This document shows, piece by piece, positions 45,806 through 58,300 of a stretch of DNA of 64,000 nucleotides. The DNA lies in NCBI RefSeq assembly GCF_037027445.1, contig NZ_JBANDL010000002.1, positions 4,968,001-5,032,000 of the forward strand, in the 5' to 3' direction. Position 1 is the stretch's first letter. Each line of letters starts with the position of its first letter. The stretch comes from Lysobacter firmicutimachus. GTDB taxonomy: Bacteria > Pseudomonadota > Gammaproteobacteria > Xanthomonadales > Xanthomonadaceae. The translations under genes and the position numbers were made by a program. Below the pieces are notes generated by a model, which did not search any database, was not told the DNA's origin, and saw only the letters and a program-made list of their open reading frames with translations.

Positions 45806-48167
45806 TGCCATGACGGCCGGCCTGCTCGCGGCGATGCAGCCGATGCATGCGGCGGAGCCGCCGCCGCTGCTCGCCCGTGCCGGCGAAGCCCAGGCCGCGA
45901 GCATGCCGCTGTATCTGGAAGTCAGCCTCAACCAGGGTCCGTACGGGACGCCGCAACCGTTCGAGCTGCGCAGCGGCCGCCTCCACGCCAGCGTCGCCAC
46001 CCTGCGCGCGCTCGGCTTCGTTCTCGCCGAGCGCGACCCGGCCGAGGTCGTCGCCGTGGACGGCCTAGCCGGCGTGGTCGTGCGCTACGACGCCGCACTG
46101 CAACGGGTCGCGATCGACGCGCCGCTGGCGCAGCTGTCGCTGGCCACCACCCGGCTCAATCAGCCCGGCCTGGACCTGCCCGAAGCCACCGCCTCGCCCG
46201 GCCTGCTGCTGAACTACGACCTCTACGCCAGCCGCGACCGGCGCAGCGACAACGTCACTGCCTATGCCGAACTGCGCGCGTTCGGTCTCGGCCCGGGAGT
46301 GTTCAGCCAGACTGTCGCGACCCGCCACTACCGCAACGAGGACGCACCGCGTCGCACCGACTCGGTGCGCCTGGACAGCACCTGGCGCTGGTCGGCACCG
46401 GCCTCGATGCTCAGCCTCAGCGTCGGCGACGTGGTCAGCGGCCGGCTCGACTGGACCCGGCCGCTGCGCCTGGGCGGCCTGCGCCTGGGCCGCGATTTCG
46501 GCTTGCAGCCGTACCGCATCACCACCCCGCTGCCGACCTTCGCCGGTGAGGTCGCGGTGCCGTCGGCGGTGGATCTGTACGTCAACGGCCTGCGCCAGTA
46601 CAGCGGCGAGCTGCCGCCGGGCCCGTTCCAGCTCGCTACCGTGCCCGGCATCAGCGGCGCCGGCAGCGCCCAGATCGTCATCACCGACGCCTTCGGCCGC
46701 ACCCGCCAACTCGACTTCCCGTTCTACGCCGCGCAGCAATTGCTCGCGCGCGGCCTGTCCGACTGGTCGTTGAGCCTGGGCCTGGCACGCGAGGACTATG
46801 CGCAACAGTCGTTCTCCTACGGCGATTCGGCATTGGCCAGCGCCGAACTGCGCTACGGCCTGAGCGACCGCCTGACCGTGGAAGCGCACGGCGAAGGCGG
46901 CGACGGCATCGCCAACGCCGGATTCGGCGCGGTCGCCCTGCTCGGCCGCGCCGGCGTACTGAGCGGTTCGCTCGCGCACGGTCGCGACGCGCGCGACGGC
47001 CGGCCTTGGGAACGCAGCGGCTGGCAGTACGCCGCGGCCTACAACTGGGGCAATGGCCGCTTCAATGTTTCGCTCGACAGCCGCCGCGCCGAGCGCGGCT
47101 ACCGCGACCTGGCCTCGCGCTACGGCCTCGGTCCGGCGCGGGTCAGCGAACGCGCTCTGCTCAGTTGGAACGACGAGCACCTAGGCAGCGTCGGCCTGAA
47201 CTACGTGCGCCTGGCCTATCGCGACGAAGACGGCCGCCGCCAGGCGCCGGCGCGTTACGCCGGCCTGCATTGGAGCCGCAGTTTCGGCGGCCGCGCCCAC
47301 CTGAGCCTGAGCTACAACCAGAACCTGGATCTGGCCTCCGACCGCAGCGCCTACCTCGGCCTCAGCCTCGACTTGGGCGAACGCACCCGCCTGGCGGCAT
47401 CGCTGCAGCGCGATCGCGGCCGCGATCAGGCGATGCTGGACGTTTCGCAGCCGGTGCCCGGCGACGGCGGCTTCGGCTGGCGCCTGCAGGCGCGCGGCGG
47501 CGACGGCGCCGAAGGCGGGCTGGCCGAACTGGGCTGGTTGAACTCGGTCGGCCGCTTCGGCCTCGGCGTCGCGCGCGTCGCGGACCAGGACTACGCCTAC
47601 GCCAGCGGCAGCGGCGCATGGGTGTGGATGGGCGGCCACACCTTCGCCGCGCGTTCGGTCAGCGATGCCTTCGCGGTGGTCTCCACCGACGGCGTCGCCG
47701 GCGTGCCGGTGCTGCTGGAGAACCGTCCGATCGGCCGCACCGACGCCGACGGCATGCTGCTGGTGACCCCGCTCAACGCCTGGCAGCGCAACCGCCTCGG
47801 CATCGACCCGATGGCGCTGCCGGCGCAGTGGCGGGTCGATCGGGTCGAAGCCCAGGCCACGCCGCGCGACCGCTCCGGCACGGTGGTGCGCTTCGGCCTG
47901 ACCCCGGTCCGCGCCGCGGTGGTGGTGCTGCACGACGCCGCCGGCCGACCGCTGCCGCCGGGCAGCCGGGTGCGCAGCGACCACGGCGAAGACGCCTGGG
48001 TCGGCTACGACGGCGAGACCTATCTGGAAGCGCTGCAGGACGACAACCGCCTGCGCGCGACCGCGCCGGACGGCCGCATCTGCCAGGCGCGCTTCGCTCA
48101 CGCCGACGGCAGCGACGGCATCGCCCGCATCGGTCCGTTGACGTGCCGCGCGGAGGCGCCGCGATGA
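45756..48167 (+). CDS. outer-membrane usher of the archaic chaperone-usher class
   Basis: An 803-residue usher. After a signal peptide (LLAAMQPMHAAE) come the N-terminal domain (PLYLEVSLNQ), the 24-strand barrel with plug (FAGEVAVPSAVDLYVNGLRQYSGELPPGPFQL, part shown: VPSAVDLYVNGLRQYSGELP; then GSAQIVITDAFGRTRQLDFP) and C-terminal domains with a VPVLLENRPIGRTDADGMLL block. The start is uncertain: ATG 45756 has GAGG upstream but overlaps the chaperone; ATG 45810 would still leave a signal peptide. Its stop overlaps the tip gene by 4 bp. Confidence 0.92.
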   Translation: MANPPSRPWRWTRRLADAMTAGLLAAMQPMHAAEPPPLLARAGEAQAASMPLYLEVSLNQGPYGTPQPFELRSGRLHASVATLRALGFVLAERDPAEVVAVDGLAGVVVRYDAALQRVAIDAPLAQLSLATTRLNQPGLDLPEATASPGLLLNYDLYASRDRRSDNVTAYAELRAFGLGPGVFSQTVATRHYRNEDAPRRTDSVRLDSTWRWSAPASMLSLSVGDVVSGRLDWTRPLRLGGLRLGRDFGLQPYRITTPLPTFAGEVAVPSAVDLYVNGLRQYSGELPPGPFQLATVPGISGAGSAQIVITDAFGRTRQLDFPFYAAQQLLARGLSDWSLSLGLAREDYAQQSFSYGDSALASAELRYGLSDRLTVEAHGEGGDGIANAGFGAVALLGRAGVLSGSLAHGRDARDGRPWERSGWQYAAAYNWGNGRFNVSLDSRRAERGYRDLASRYGLGPARVSERALLSWNDEHLGSVGLNYVRLAYRDEDGRRQAPARYAGLHWSRSFGGRAHLSLSYNQNLDLASDRSAYLGLSLDLGERTRLAASLQRDRGRDQAMLDVSQPVPGDGGFGWRLQARGGDGAEGGLAELGWLNSVGRFGLGVARVADQDYAYASGSGAWVWMGGHTFAARSVSDAFAVVSTDGVAGVPVLLENRPIGRTDADGMLLVTPLNAWQRNRLGIDPMALPAQWRVDRVEAQATPRDRSGTVVRFGLTPVRAAVVVLHDAAGRPLPPGSRVRSDHGEDAWVGYDGETYLEALQDDNRLRATAPDGRICQARFAHADGSDGIARIGPLTCRAEAPR

Positions 48168-49183
48168 ACGCCCCGGTCCGCACGCTCGTCGCGCTCGCGC
48201 TGCTGTGGCTGTCGCTGTCGATCGCGCCGGCGGCGCGCGCGGCGACCACCTGCAGCGCCTCGATGACCGACCTCAACTTCGCTCCGAGCAACGGCGGCGT
48301 GGTCGACGCCACCGCGACGCTGACCGTCACCTGCTCGACCTTCGGCCTGTCGCTACTGGCCAACGCCAAGGTCAACATGTGCGTGAGCATCTTCAGCGGC
48401 ACCGACGGCGGCGGCACGCTCAATCCGCGCAGGATGATCAACAGCTTCGGCGATCCGCTGCAGATGCAGCTCTACACCGATGCCGGACGCAGCGCGATCT
48501 GGGGCGCGCGCGGCAACGCCACCGTGCCGAACTTCCTGCCGCTGCAATTCAACTACTCGGTGCCGGTGCTGGGCGGCAATCAGACCCTGACCGCGACCCT
48601 GTACGGCCGCATTCCGGCGCAAAGCGGGCTCAATGCCGGCACCTACCTCAATCGCTTCACCGCCGCCGCCGACACCAAGATCGAATTCCGCTACGACGAA
48701 GTGCTGCTCGGCAATGCGACCATGCCGACCTCCTGCACCGCAGGCGGCAGCGCCGGCACCTCCAGCAGCTTCCCCTTCACCGTCAACGGCTCGGTGCCCA
48801 ACGCCTGCACCCTGACCCCGAAGCCCGTGCCGGCGCTGGGCTTCGGCAGTACGCCCGGCTTCATCACCGGCAACATCGACCAGACCACCAGCATCGGCCT
48901 GGTCTGCACCGGCCGCACCCCGTGGCAGATCGGCCTCAACAACGGCCTGCACGCCAGCGGCAATGTGCGCCGCATGGCCAACGGCAGCGGCCAGTTCGTG
49001 CCCTACGAGCTGTACCGCGACGGCGCCCGCAGCCAGCGCTGGGGCAACACGCTCAACAGCGACACTCTCAGCGGCACCGGCAGCGGCACCGGCCAGTCGC
49101 TGACCGTGTACGGCCGGGTCGCGCCGCAGACCGCCACGGTCGGCAGCTACAGCGACACGATCACGGTGTTGGTGACGTACTGA
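48164..49183 (+). CDS. two-domain SCPU tip protein
   Basis: A 339-residue secreted protein with two SCPU domains in tandem: residues about 28-190 (TTCSASMTDLNFAPSNGGVVD, in part SASMTDLNFAPSNGG; LNAGTYLNRFTA) and about 195-339 (ACTLTPKPVPALGFG; GSYSDTITVLVTY). In Csu-type systems a two-domain protein of this kind (CsuE) is the tip adhesin. It is coupled to the usher by an ATGA overlap and closes the operon. Confidence 0.9.
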   Translation: MNAPVRTLVALALLWLSLSIAPAARAATTCSASMTDLNFAPSNGGVVDATATLTVTCSTFGLSLLANAKVNMCVSIFSGTDGGGTLNPRRMINSFGDPLQMQLYTDAGRSAIWGARGNATVPNFLPLQFNYSVPVLGGNQTLTATLYGRIPAQSGLNAGTYLNRFTAAADTKIEFRYDEVLLGNATMPTSCTAGGSAGTSSSFPFTVNGSVPNACTLTPKPVPALGFGSTPGFITGNIDQTTSIGLVCTGRTPWQIGLNNGLHASGNVRRMANGSGQFVPYELYRDGARSQRWGNTLNSDTLSGTGSGTGQSLTVYGRVAPQTATVGSYSDTITVLVTY

Positions 49184-49293
49184 CGCGGTCCGCGGACGCG
49201 GACACGACCGTCGCACGCGGGCGCCGGACGGTCGCATCCGCGACGAAGGCGGTGTTTCGGGCCGCGCCGTAACGCAGCGGGGCGGCCGGGCCC

Positions 49294-49322
49294 GGCGGCC
49301 GGCTCATGCCGAGCCGGCCGCC
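49294..49322. terminator. 12-bp perfect hairpin between convergent units
   Basis: GGCGGCCGGCTC pairs with GAGCCGGCCGCC around ATGCC, between the pilus operon and the autotransporter gene, which converge here. No T-tract is present. Confidence 0.5.
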
Positions 49323-49329
49323 TCGGCGG

Positions 49330-52300
49330 TCACCAGCGGACCCTCAGCCCCAGGTTGGCCTGACGCTGCTCGACCTCGCTCCCGTCCAGGCTCTGGCCGT
49401 ACGAAAGCACGCCGAACAGGCTGACGGACGGGTTCAGTTCGGCCTCCACGCCGACATCGAGGGTCGCCATCAGCCCCAGTTCGTGATTCGGGAACGCCTG
49501 CCGCTGCGCGTTGGCGCCGGGCGGCAGCACGACCAGGGCATCGTCCTTCTCGCCCAGCGTGTCCTGCACGCCCAGCGTCGCCCACGGCCGCACCCTCGCG
49601 CCCGCCGCGGTTTCGAACAGCTTGTCGACGCGCACGGCCAGCCGCGCGGTGCCCAGCAAATCGTCGTCCATCACCAGCCGCTTGCCGCCGGCATCGAGCT
49701 TGTCCTGCCACTGCATCGCGCTGGCGCTCAGGTTGAACTGCGGCTCGACGGTCCAGCCGTTGTCGAGATGGAAGCGATGTCCCAGCTGCGCGCTTGCGGT
49801 CAGGCTGTTGCCATCGATCTTTTCCTTGAAACCGTCGGCCACCGCGATGCTGGCCTCGGGCCGCTGGCCGACCAAGGTCAGGTCGAGGTAGGTGCCGCGC
49901 TTCCAGCTGACGCTGCCGTACATGCCGACCATCGGCGTATCCACGCGCACATGGGCCTCGCCGATGCCTTGCAGATCGGTCGAGTTGGCGCCGCTGGCCC
50001 AGTAGTTGCCGCGCTGGAACGCCACGAACACGCCGCCGCGCAGGTGACGCGTCTCGCGGTCCTGCAGCAGGGTGTCGACGCCGGCGTACAGCCCGAGCGT
50101 GTCGCCGCTGAAGGCGAAGCCCGGGTCGGCGCCCATCTTCAGCTCGCTGCCGGTGACGGCCATCCAGAAGCCCTGGCATTCGCCCTCCAGCTGCCAGTAG
50201 GCGCGCTCCATGTCGTCTTCGTGCGAGCCGCAACGCGGCGTGTCGCCGCGGATGCCGGCCATGCGTTCGAACAGCAGGCGGTTGCTTTCCTGGATCAGGC
50301 TGGCGCCGATCCCGGGCAACACCGCGTAACCGCCGATCTCCGGCAGGATGTCGCTGGCCTCGGTGTTGAGATACCAGCCGTCGCCCTGGCGATCGAAGGT
50401 CCATGGGAACACGCTGCCGTTCAACCGCACCACGCCGTCGGTCGCGTCCGCGGCGATGAAATGGCCCTCGGTCGCGGCGTTGTCGTTCGGGGCCGCGATC
50501 ACCCGGATCGAGGCCGGCTGTTGCGGCGTCTCGCTGCCGTCGCTGGCGAAAGCCACCGCGGTGCTGCCGACCACATCGCCGCCGATATCCAGGCCGCCCG
50601 AGCTCTGGCCGCCCGGCGACACGGTCAACGCCAGCCGGCCGCCGCCGGTGTAGTTGCCGCTGACGCCGAAGCGCGCGTTGCCGACCGTGATCAGACCCGA
50701 ATTGGCCAGGTTGCCGGTCAGGCCGGCGCCGCTCATGCCGATCAGCTCGGACGTGCCGTCGATCGACAGCAGGCCGCTGCCCAGGTTCAGCGGTCCGGTC
50801 AGGGTCAGCTGCGTGCCGGTGAGCAGATCCACCCGCTCCCAGTTGGACAGCGCGCCCACGTCGGCCTGGTCCAGGACCATGTCGTGGAAATTCACCCGGT
50901 CCTCGCCGCCGGCGCCGCCGTCGAAGCGGCTCAGGCCGCTCAGGTCGCCGCCGCGGAAATCGGCGGTGTCGTTGCCGGCGCCGAAGTCGAAGCGGCCGAT
51001 CACCGTGCCGGCCGAGTCGAAGCGGTCGTTGCCGGCGGTGCCGCTGTAAAGGCCGCTCGCCTTCAGGGTCGAGCCGGCCGCGACGGTGGTGTTCTGCGCC
51101 GCCACACTGCCGCCGGCGGTGACCTCGAGCAGGCCGCCGATCACGTCGACATCGATGAACTCGGACGCACCGTTGATCTGCAACGCGCCCGCGCCGGATT
51201 TGGCCAGCGATTCGAAGCCCAGCATGCTGCCCAGCGGCACGTTGAACCCGGCGCCGATGTTGGCCTCGAGCGTATCGCGGCCCTGGCCGCCGTCGACCGT
51301 GCCGATCGCCGCGGTGGTTTCGTGGACGATGAAGCGGTCGTCGCCGGCGCCGAGCGCGAAACTGCCGCCGCCGGTGTCGAGCGTGCCGGCCAGATCGAAC
51401 ACATCGGCACCGTCGCCGAGGTCGCCGGAGGCGAGCAGGCTCGCCCCTACGGCCACGTCGACCGTATTGACGCCCGCGCTGCCGGTCAGCACGGCCGGAG
51501 CCGACGCCAGACCGCGCACGCTGCCGTCGATCGCCAGCGTGGTGGCATCGGCCATCGCCAGCGTCGGCGTCTGCAGGCTGCCGGCCACGCTCAGCACGCC
51601 GCCGTTGAGCGTGGTGCCGCCGCTGAAGCTTTGGCTGCCCACCAGCGTCGCTTCGCCGGCGTTGTCCTTCTGCAGATACTCGAAGTTGATCGTGCGGGCG
51701 GCGTCGAAGGTCAAGGCGTTGGCGTTGTCGAGCACCACCGTGTCGCCGCTGCCGTGGCCGCCGCCGCTGATCACCGCTTGGATGGCTGCGCCGTCTTGCA
51801 GGGTCAGCACGTCTTCGCCGCCGCACAGGTCGATGCTGCCGCTGCCCGAGACGGTGCCGGCCACGGTCATGCGGTCGTTGGCGGCGCCGCAACCGAAGCT
51901 GCCGTCGACGTTCAAGGTCGCGCCGGCGCCGACCACGGTGGCCAGCGCGCTGCCCGCGGTCGCGATCACGCTGCCGGCCGGACCGATGTTCAGGGTCCCG
52001 CCGAGCACGCTGACCTCCTGCAAGTCGGTCGCGCCCGGACCGGTGACGTTGAGCACGCCGGTACCGGTCTTGGTGACGCCCTCGAAACTCGCCAGCGAGC
52101 CCAGGTTGGCGCTCAGGTCGATGTCGTAGACGCGCGTGTCCAGGCCGGCGCCGCCGTCGATCGTGCCGATCACGGTCGTGCCGTCGTGGACCACGAAGCT
52201 GTCGTCGCCGTCGCCCAGGGCGAAGACGCCGCCACGGGTGTCGAGGGTGCCGACGACGTCGAGTACGTCTTCGCCTGCGCCCAGATCGCCTTCGGCCAAG

Positions 52301-55300
52301 GCCGTGCCGTTGACGGTCACGGTGTTGGCGCCGGCGCTGCCGGCGATCGCGGCGACGAGGCCCGCGCCGCCGTCCAGACTGCCGTCGACGGTCAGTGCGG
52401 TGTCGTCGCCCATCGTCACGACCGGCGTGCTCAAGCCGCCGGCGATCGCCAGTTCGCCGCCGTTGACGGCGATGCCGCCGCTGAAGTTCTGGGTCCCGGT
52501 GAGGGTGGCGGTGCCGGTGTTGTTCTTGGTCAGGAACTCGAAATTGACCACGCTGCCGGCGCCGAAACTCAACGCCCCGGCGTTGTTGAGCACGACGGTA
52601 TCGCCGGCGCTGTGCGCGCCGCCGTCGAGCAGGCCGGCCAAGCCGCTCAGGTCGGCGCCGTCGTTGAGGGTCACCGTGTCGTCGCCGTCGCCGAATGCGA
52701 TCGCACCCGTGCCGGCAACGGCGCCGGACACCGTCATGCTGTCGTTGCCGGTCGATCCGGCGAAGTTGCCGTCGACGTTCAATGTGGCGCCGCTGGCGAC
52801 GGTCGTGGCGACCACGCCGCTGACGCTGCCGGCGGCGCCGATGTCGAGCGTGCCGCCGGCGACGTTGACGGTCGTGAAGTCCGACGCGGCCGGGCCGTCG
52901 ATGTGCAAGGTGCCGATGTTGGTCTTGGTCAGGGTCTCGAAATTGGTGGCGCCGCCGAGCGTCGCGGTGCCGGCATAGTCCGCGGTCAGGGTATCGATAC
53001 CGGCACCGCCGTCGATCGGCGCGGCCAGGCCGTCCATGTCGGCGCCGTCCTGCAGGATCAGGTGGTCGTCGCCGTCGAGCAGGTCGATCGCGCTCGAGCC
53101 GCTGACCGTGCCGGCCACGGTGAAGCTGTCCGCGCCGGCGGTGAAACCGAACGCGCCGTCGACGATCAGGCTGGCGCCATTGGCCACGGTCGCGGTGTTG
53201 ATGCCGTTGATGCTGCCGCCGGCGCCGATATCGAGCGTGCCGCCATCGACATGGACCGTGCTGAACGCCGATGCGGCCGGACCGTCGACGTGCAGGGTGC
53301 CGGTGTTGGTCTTGGTCAGGGTCTCGAAGTTGACCGCCCCGCCCAAGGTCGCGTTGCCGGCCAGATCGGCGACGAAGGTATCGGTGCCGTTGCCGCCGTC
53401 GATGGCGTTGTTCAGTCCGGACAGGTCGGCGCCGTCCTGGATCGTGAAGGTGTCGTCGCCGTCGAGCAGGTCGACGGTGCCGACGCCGGTCACCGTGCCG
53501 GCCACGGTGAAGCTGTCGCTGCCGCCGGTGCCGGCGTAGCTGCCGTCGACGTTCAGCACCGCGCCGCCGGCGACCGTGGTGTCCTGGGCCACGACGCTGC
53601 CGGTGGCGGCGACGTTCAGGCGGCCGGCGAGCACGTCGACGGTAACGAAATCCGAGCTCGCCGGGCCGTTGATGTTGAGCGCACCGAGGCCGGTCTTGCT
53701 CAGCGTTTCGAAGCCCTGCACCGCACCGAGGTCGGCACTGGTCGCGATGTCGGCGTTCAGCAGATCCGTGCCGGCGCCGCCCGCGACGATACCGGCGATG
53801 GCGGTGCCGTCGTGGATGCCCAGCGTGTCGTCGCCGGCGCCCAGGTCGAAGATGCCGGCGCCGGTGTCGAGGCTGCCGGCGACGTCCAGCACGTCGTTGC
53901 CGTCGCCCAGGTCGCCGTTCGCCGAGAGGCTCGCGCCGGCGGCGACATTGACGGTGTTGCTGCCGGCGCTGCCGCTGATCGCCGCCGCCGCGCCGCCCGC
54001 CGCCTGCAGGCTGCCGTCGACATTGAGCGTGGTGCCGTCGCCCATCGTCAGGGTCGGCGTGTCCAGGCTGCCGGCGACGGTCAGGGTGCCGCCGTTCAAG
54101 GCGGTGCCGCTACTGAAGCCGTGTGCGCCCGTGAGCACCGCCTCGCCGCCGTTGTCCTTCTGCAACGCTTCGAAATTGGCGATGTCGCCGCTGTCCAGCG
54201 TCAGCAGGCCGGCGTTGTCGAGCACCACCCGGTCGTCGCCGGCGTCGCCGTCGATCGGATTGAGCAGCCCGGCGATGTCGGCGCCGTCGCCCAGCGTCAG
54301 GGTGTCGTCTCCTCCGCACAGATTGACGCTGCCGCTGCCGCTGACCGTGCCGGACACGCTCAGGGTATCGGCCTGGCTGCCGCAACCGAAGGCGCCGTCC
54401 ACGTTCAAGGTGGCGCCGGACGCCACGGTGGCGTTCAGCGAACTGCCCGGGGTGGCGACAATACTGGCGCCCGCGTGCACGTCCAGCACGCCTTCGAGCA
54501 CCTGCACTTCTTGCAAGTCGGTCGCACCGGGGCCGGTGATATTGAGCACGCCGGTACCGCTCTTGGTCACGCCCTCGAAGTTCTGCAGCGCACCCAGGTC
54601 GGCGCTGGTGTCGATGTCGTAGGTGCGGGTATCGACGCCGGCGCCGCCGTCGACGGTGCCGATCACCACGGTGCCGTCGTGGACCACGAAGTTGTCGTCG
54701 CCGTCGCCCAGCGCGAACACGCCGCCGCCGGTGTCGAGGGTGCCGAACACGTCAAGCACGTCGTTGCCCGCGCCCAGGTCGCCGTTCGCCAGCAGCGTGC
54801 CGCCTGCGCCGACCCGGACGGTGTTGATGCCGGCATCGCCGCTCAGCGCGGCCGCACTGCCGACGCCGGCCTGCACGGCGCCGTCCACGTTGAGCGTGGC
54901 GCCGTCGGCCAGGGCGACGGTCGGCGTCTCCAGCGCACCGTCCACGTCCAGCGTGCCGCCGTCGATCGTGGTGCCGCCGGCGAAACTCTGGCTGCCGCTC
55001 AGCGTCGCGGTGCCGGTGTTGGTCTTGCGCAAGAGTTCGAAACCATCGGTGTTGCCGGCATCGAAATCGAGCTGGCCGGCATTGTCGAGCACCAGGCTGT
55101 CGTTGCCGCCCAGGCCGCCGTCGATGGCGTTGTTCAGCACCGCGCCATCCTGCAGGGTCAGACGATCGTCGCCGCCGCACAGGTCGATGGTGCCGGTACC
55201 GGCCACGGTGCCGGCCACGGTCATCGAGTCGTTGCCGCTGCCGCAGCCGTAGCTGCCGTCGACGACCAGGGTCGCCCCGTTCGCCACCACGGTATCCAGC

Positions 55301-58300
55301 GCGTTGCCCGGCGCGGGCACCACGCTGCCGCCCGCAGCGATGTTCAACGTGCCTGCGGCGACCGTCACCGCGGTGAAATCCGAACTCATCGGCCCGTTGA
55401 TGTTCAGCACGCCCGAGCCGGTCTTGCTCAGCGTCTCGAAGCCCTGCACGGCCCCCAGGTCGGCGACCGTGTCGATATGGGTGTCGAAGGTGTCGTTGCC
55501 GGCGCCGGCTGACACCGTACCGATGATGTTGGTGGCCTCGTGGATGGTCAGGGTGTCGTCGCCGTCGCCCAGCGCGAACACGCCGCCGGCGGTGTCGAGA
55601 GTGCCGGCGACGTCCAAGACGTCGTTGCCGGCGCCCAGATCGCCGTTCGCCCGCAGCGTGCCGCCCGCGCCCACGCTGACGGTATTCGCGCCGACGCTGC
55701 CGCCGATCGCGGCGGCGGGGCCAACGCTGCCGCCGACCGTGCCGTCCACATTCAACGCAGTGTCGTCGGCCAAGGCGATGGTCGGCGTCTGCAGCGTGCC
55801 GTCGATGTCCAGCGTGCCCGCATCGATCGCGACGCCGCCGCTGAAGCTCTGGCTGCCGGTCATGCTGGCGGTACCGGTGTTCTGCTTGGTCAAGGTCTCG
55901 AAGCCGGCCGTCTGGCTGCCGTCGAAGGCCATCGCCGAGGCGTTGTCCAGGATCAGCCGGTCGCTACCGCCCGCACCGGCGTCCACGCCGCCGGCACCGC
56001 TCTCGATGACGGCCCCGTCCCGCAAGGTCAGCACATCGTCGCCGGCGCCCAGGCCCAAGGTGCCGGCGCCGGTGCCGAGCAGTCCCGCCAGGGTCACCGC
56101 GTCGTTGCCGTCGCCGAGGTCGCCGTTCGCACGCAGCGTGCCGGCGGGGCCGACATCGATCGTGTTGACGCCGGCGCTGCCGGTGACGGCCGTCGGCGTG
56201 TTGCCGGCGGCTTCGACGGTGCCGTCGATGTCGAGCACCGTACCGTCGGCCATCGACAGGGCCGACGTCTCCAGCCGGCCGTCCACGTCGAGCGTGCCGC
56301 CGTCGAGCTGGGTGGCGACGGCGAAGACGTGGTCGCCGGTCAGGGTCAGCGCGCCGGTGTTCTGCTTGGTCAGAATTTCGAAGGTGTCGATGCTGCCGCC
56401 GTCCAGGGCATAGCCCAGCGCGGTGTTGACCACCAGGGTATCGGTGCCGCCGCCGGACGTGCCCACGCCGCCGCCGAGCATTTGCGCGCCGTCGTTGAGC
56501 ACCAGCGTGTCGTCGCCGTCGCCGAGCTGCAACGTGCCCGCGCCGGTATCCAGCAGGCCGGTGAGAGCGATCGTGTCGTTGCCGCCGCCGAGGTCGCCGG
56601 CGGCGCGCAGCGTGCCGCCGGGGCCGACGGTGACGGTCTGGGCGCCGACATCGCCGCTGAAGGCGACCTGGGTGCCGCCCGCGGCCTGCACGATGCCGTT
56701 CACCTGCAGCGCGGAGGTTCCGGTCATGCCCACCGTCGCCGTCGCCAGACCGCCGTCCACCTGCAAGGTGCCGGCGGCGATGGCGGTGGCGCCGATGCTG
56801 TTGCCGGGCGAGGTCAGCACGCTGGTGCCGCTGCCGATCTGGGCCAGCGTGCCCGGCCCGCTCAGCGTGCCGCTGAAGGTGAAGGTGTCGCTGCGGTTGA
56901 GCGACAGGGTCGACGTCGGCGAATCCACGATCACGTTGCCGACGCCGGCGTTGCCGGTGGTGCCGCCGTTGCCGATCACCAGGTTGCCGTCGTTGATGAC
57001 CGTGTTGCCGGAATAGGTGTTGTTTCCGGTCAGGATCCAGGTGCCGCTGTCGTTCTTGGCCAGGGTGGTGGCGCCGGTACCGTTGTTGCCGATGGTGCCG
57101 CCCATGGTGTTGTTGCCGGTATTGGTGCCACCCAGCGCGATGGTGCGCGGGGTATTGGTGCCGCTCAGCGTCACCGGCCCGGTGTTGGTGAACTGCAGCG
57201 CGCCGGTGCCCGAGGACTCGATGAAGGTGACGCCGGGAGCCAGGGTGAACTGGCGGTTGGTGCTGTCGCCCGTACCGGTGTAGCGCAAGGTGGAACCGTT
57301 GCCGATCACCAGGTTGGCGGCGGCGGCGGACGAGGCGCCGATGCTGCTGGCGAGGCCGCCGTCGGCCATCTGGTCGACGCTGAGCACGCCGCCGCTGATG
57401 GTGGTGATGCCGGTGTAAGTGCTGTTGTTGTTGCTCAGGCGCCAGGTGCCGGTGCCGGTCTTGGTCAGCGACGTGACGCCCGCGCCATTGTTGTTCAATT
57501 GCGCGGCGAACAGGTTGTCGCCGGTGTTGGTGCCGGTCAGGGTGAACGTTCGGGCGACGTTCGCGCCCGCCAAGGCCACCGGCGCGGTGGAGGTGAAATG
57601 GACGATGCCGGTCCCGGAGGCGTCGAGCGTACCGCCGCCGGTACCGAGGGTGAATTGACGGTCGGTGCTGCTGCCCGTGCCCACGTAACGCAGGGTGCCG
57701 CCACTGAGCATCAGATTGGCGGGATCGGCGGCGGAGGCGCCGATCGAGCTGTTGACCCCGCCGTTTTCCAGACAATTGACCGCCAGCACGCCGGCATTGA
57801 TCGTCGTGGCGCCGGTGTAGTTGCTGTTGCAGCCCGACAGCGTCTGAAGGCCGGCGCCGTTCTTGATCAGGTTGCCGGGGCCGCCGATCGCGCCGGCATA
57901 CGTCTGAGTCAGGCCGTCCCGGATCGTCAGCGTGCCGGTGCCCAATGCGATGTTGCCGCCCAGGGTCCCGCCGCCGACCAGAGCGCCCGCGTTGACGTTG
58001 AAGTTGTTCAGATCCAGCAGCACGCCGGCGCCGTTGGTCATCACGAAAGCGTTGGTGGTGCCGAATGCCGTGGCCGATCCGGCGCGCAGGATGCCGCCCT
58101 CGACCTGGGTGTTGCCGGTATAGCTATTGTTTCCCGACAGCACCAGGGTTCCCGCTTCGCGCTTGATCAGCGCTCCTGCGCCGATCGCAGCCCCTTCGAA
58201 TTCCAAAGTGGTTGCGGCGTTGCTCACATGAATGCCGCCGGCTCCCAATAGCTGGAAGCCGCGATCAATGGCGATGCTGCCGCCGGTGTATAGCAAAGAT

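Noticed and set aside
49306..55512. Long + strand frame opposite the autotransporter
   Set aside because: It is the antisense of GC-rich repeats (V, A, G, H, R runs), has no start context or family motif, and the - strand has a complete ESPR-to-barrel protein.
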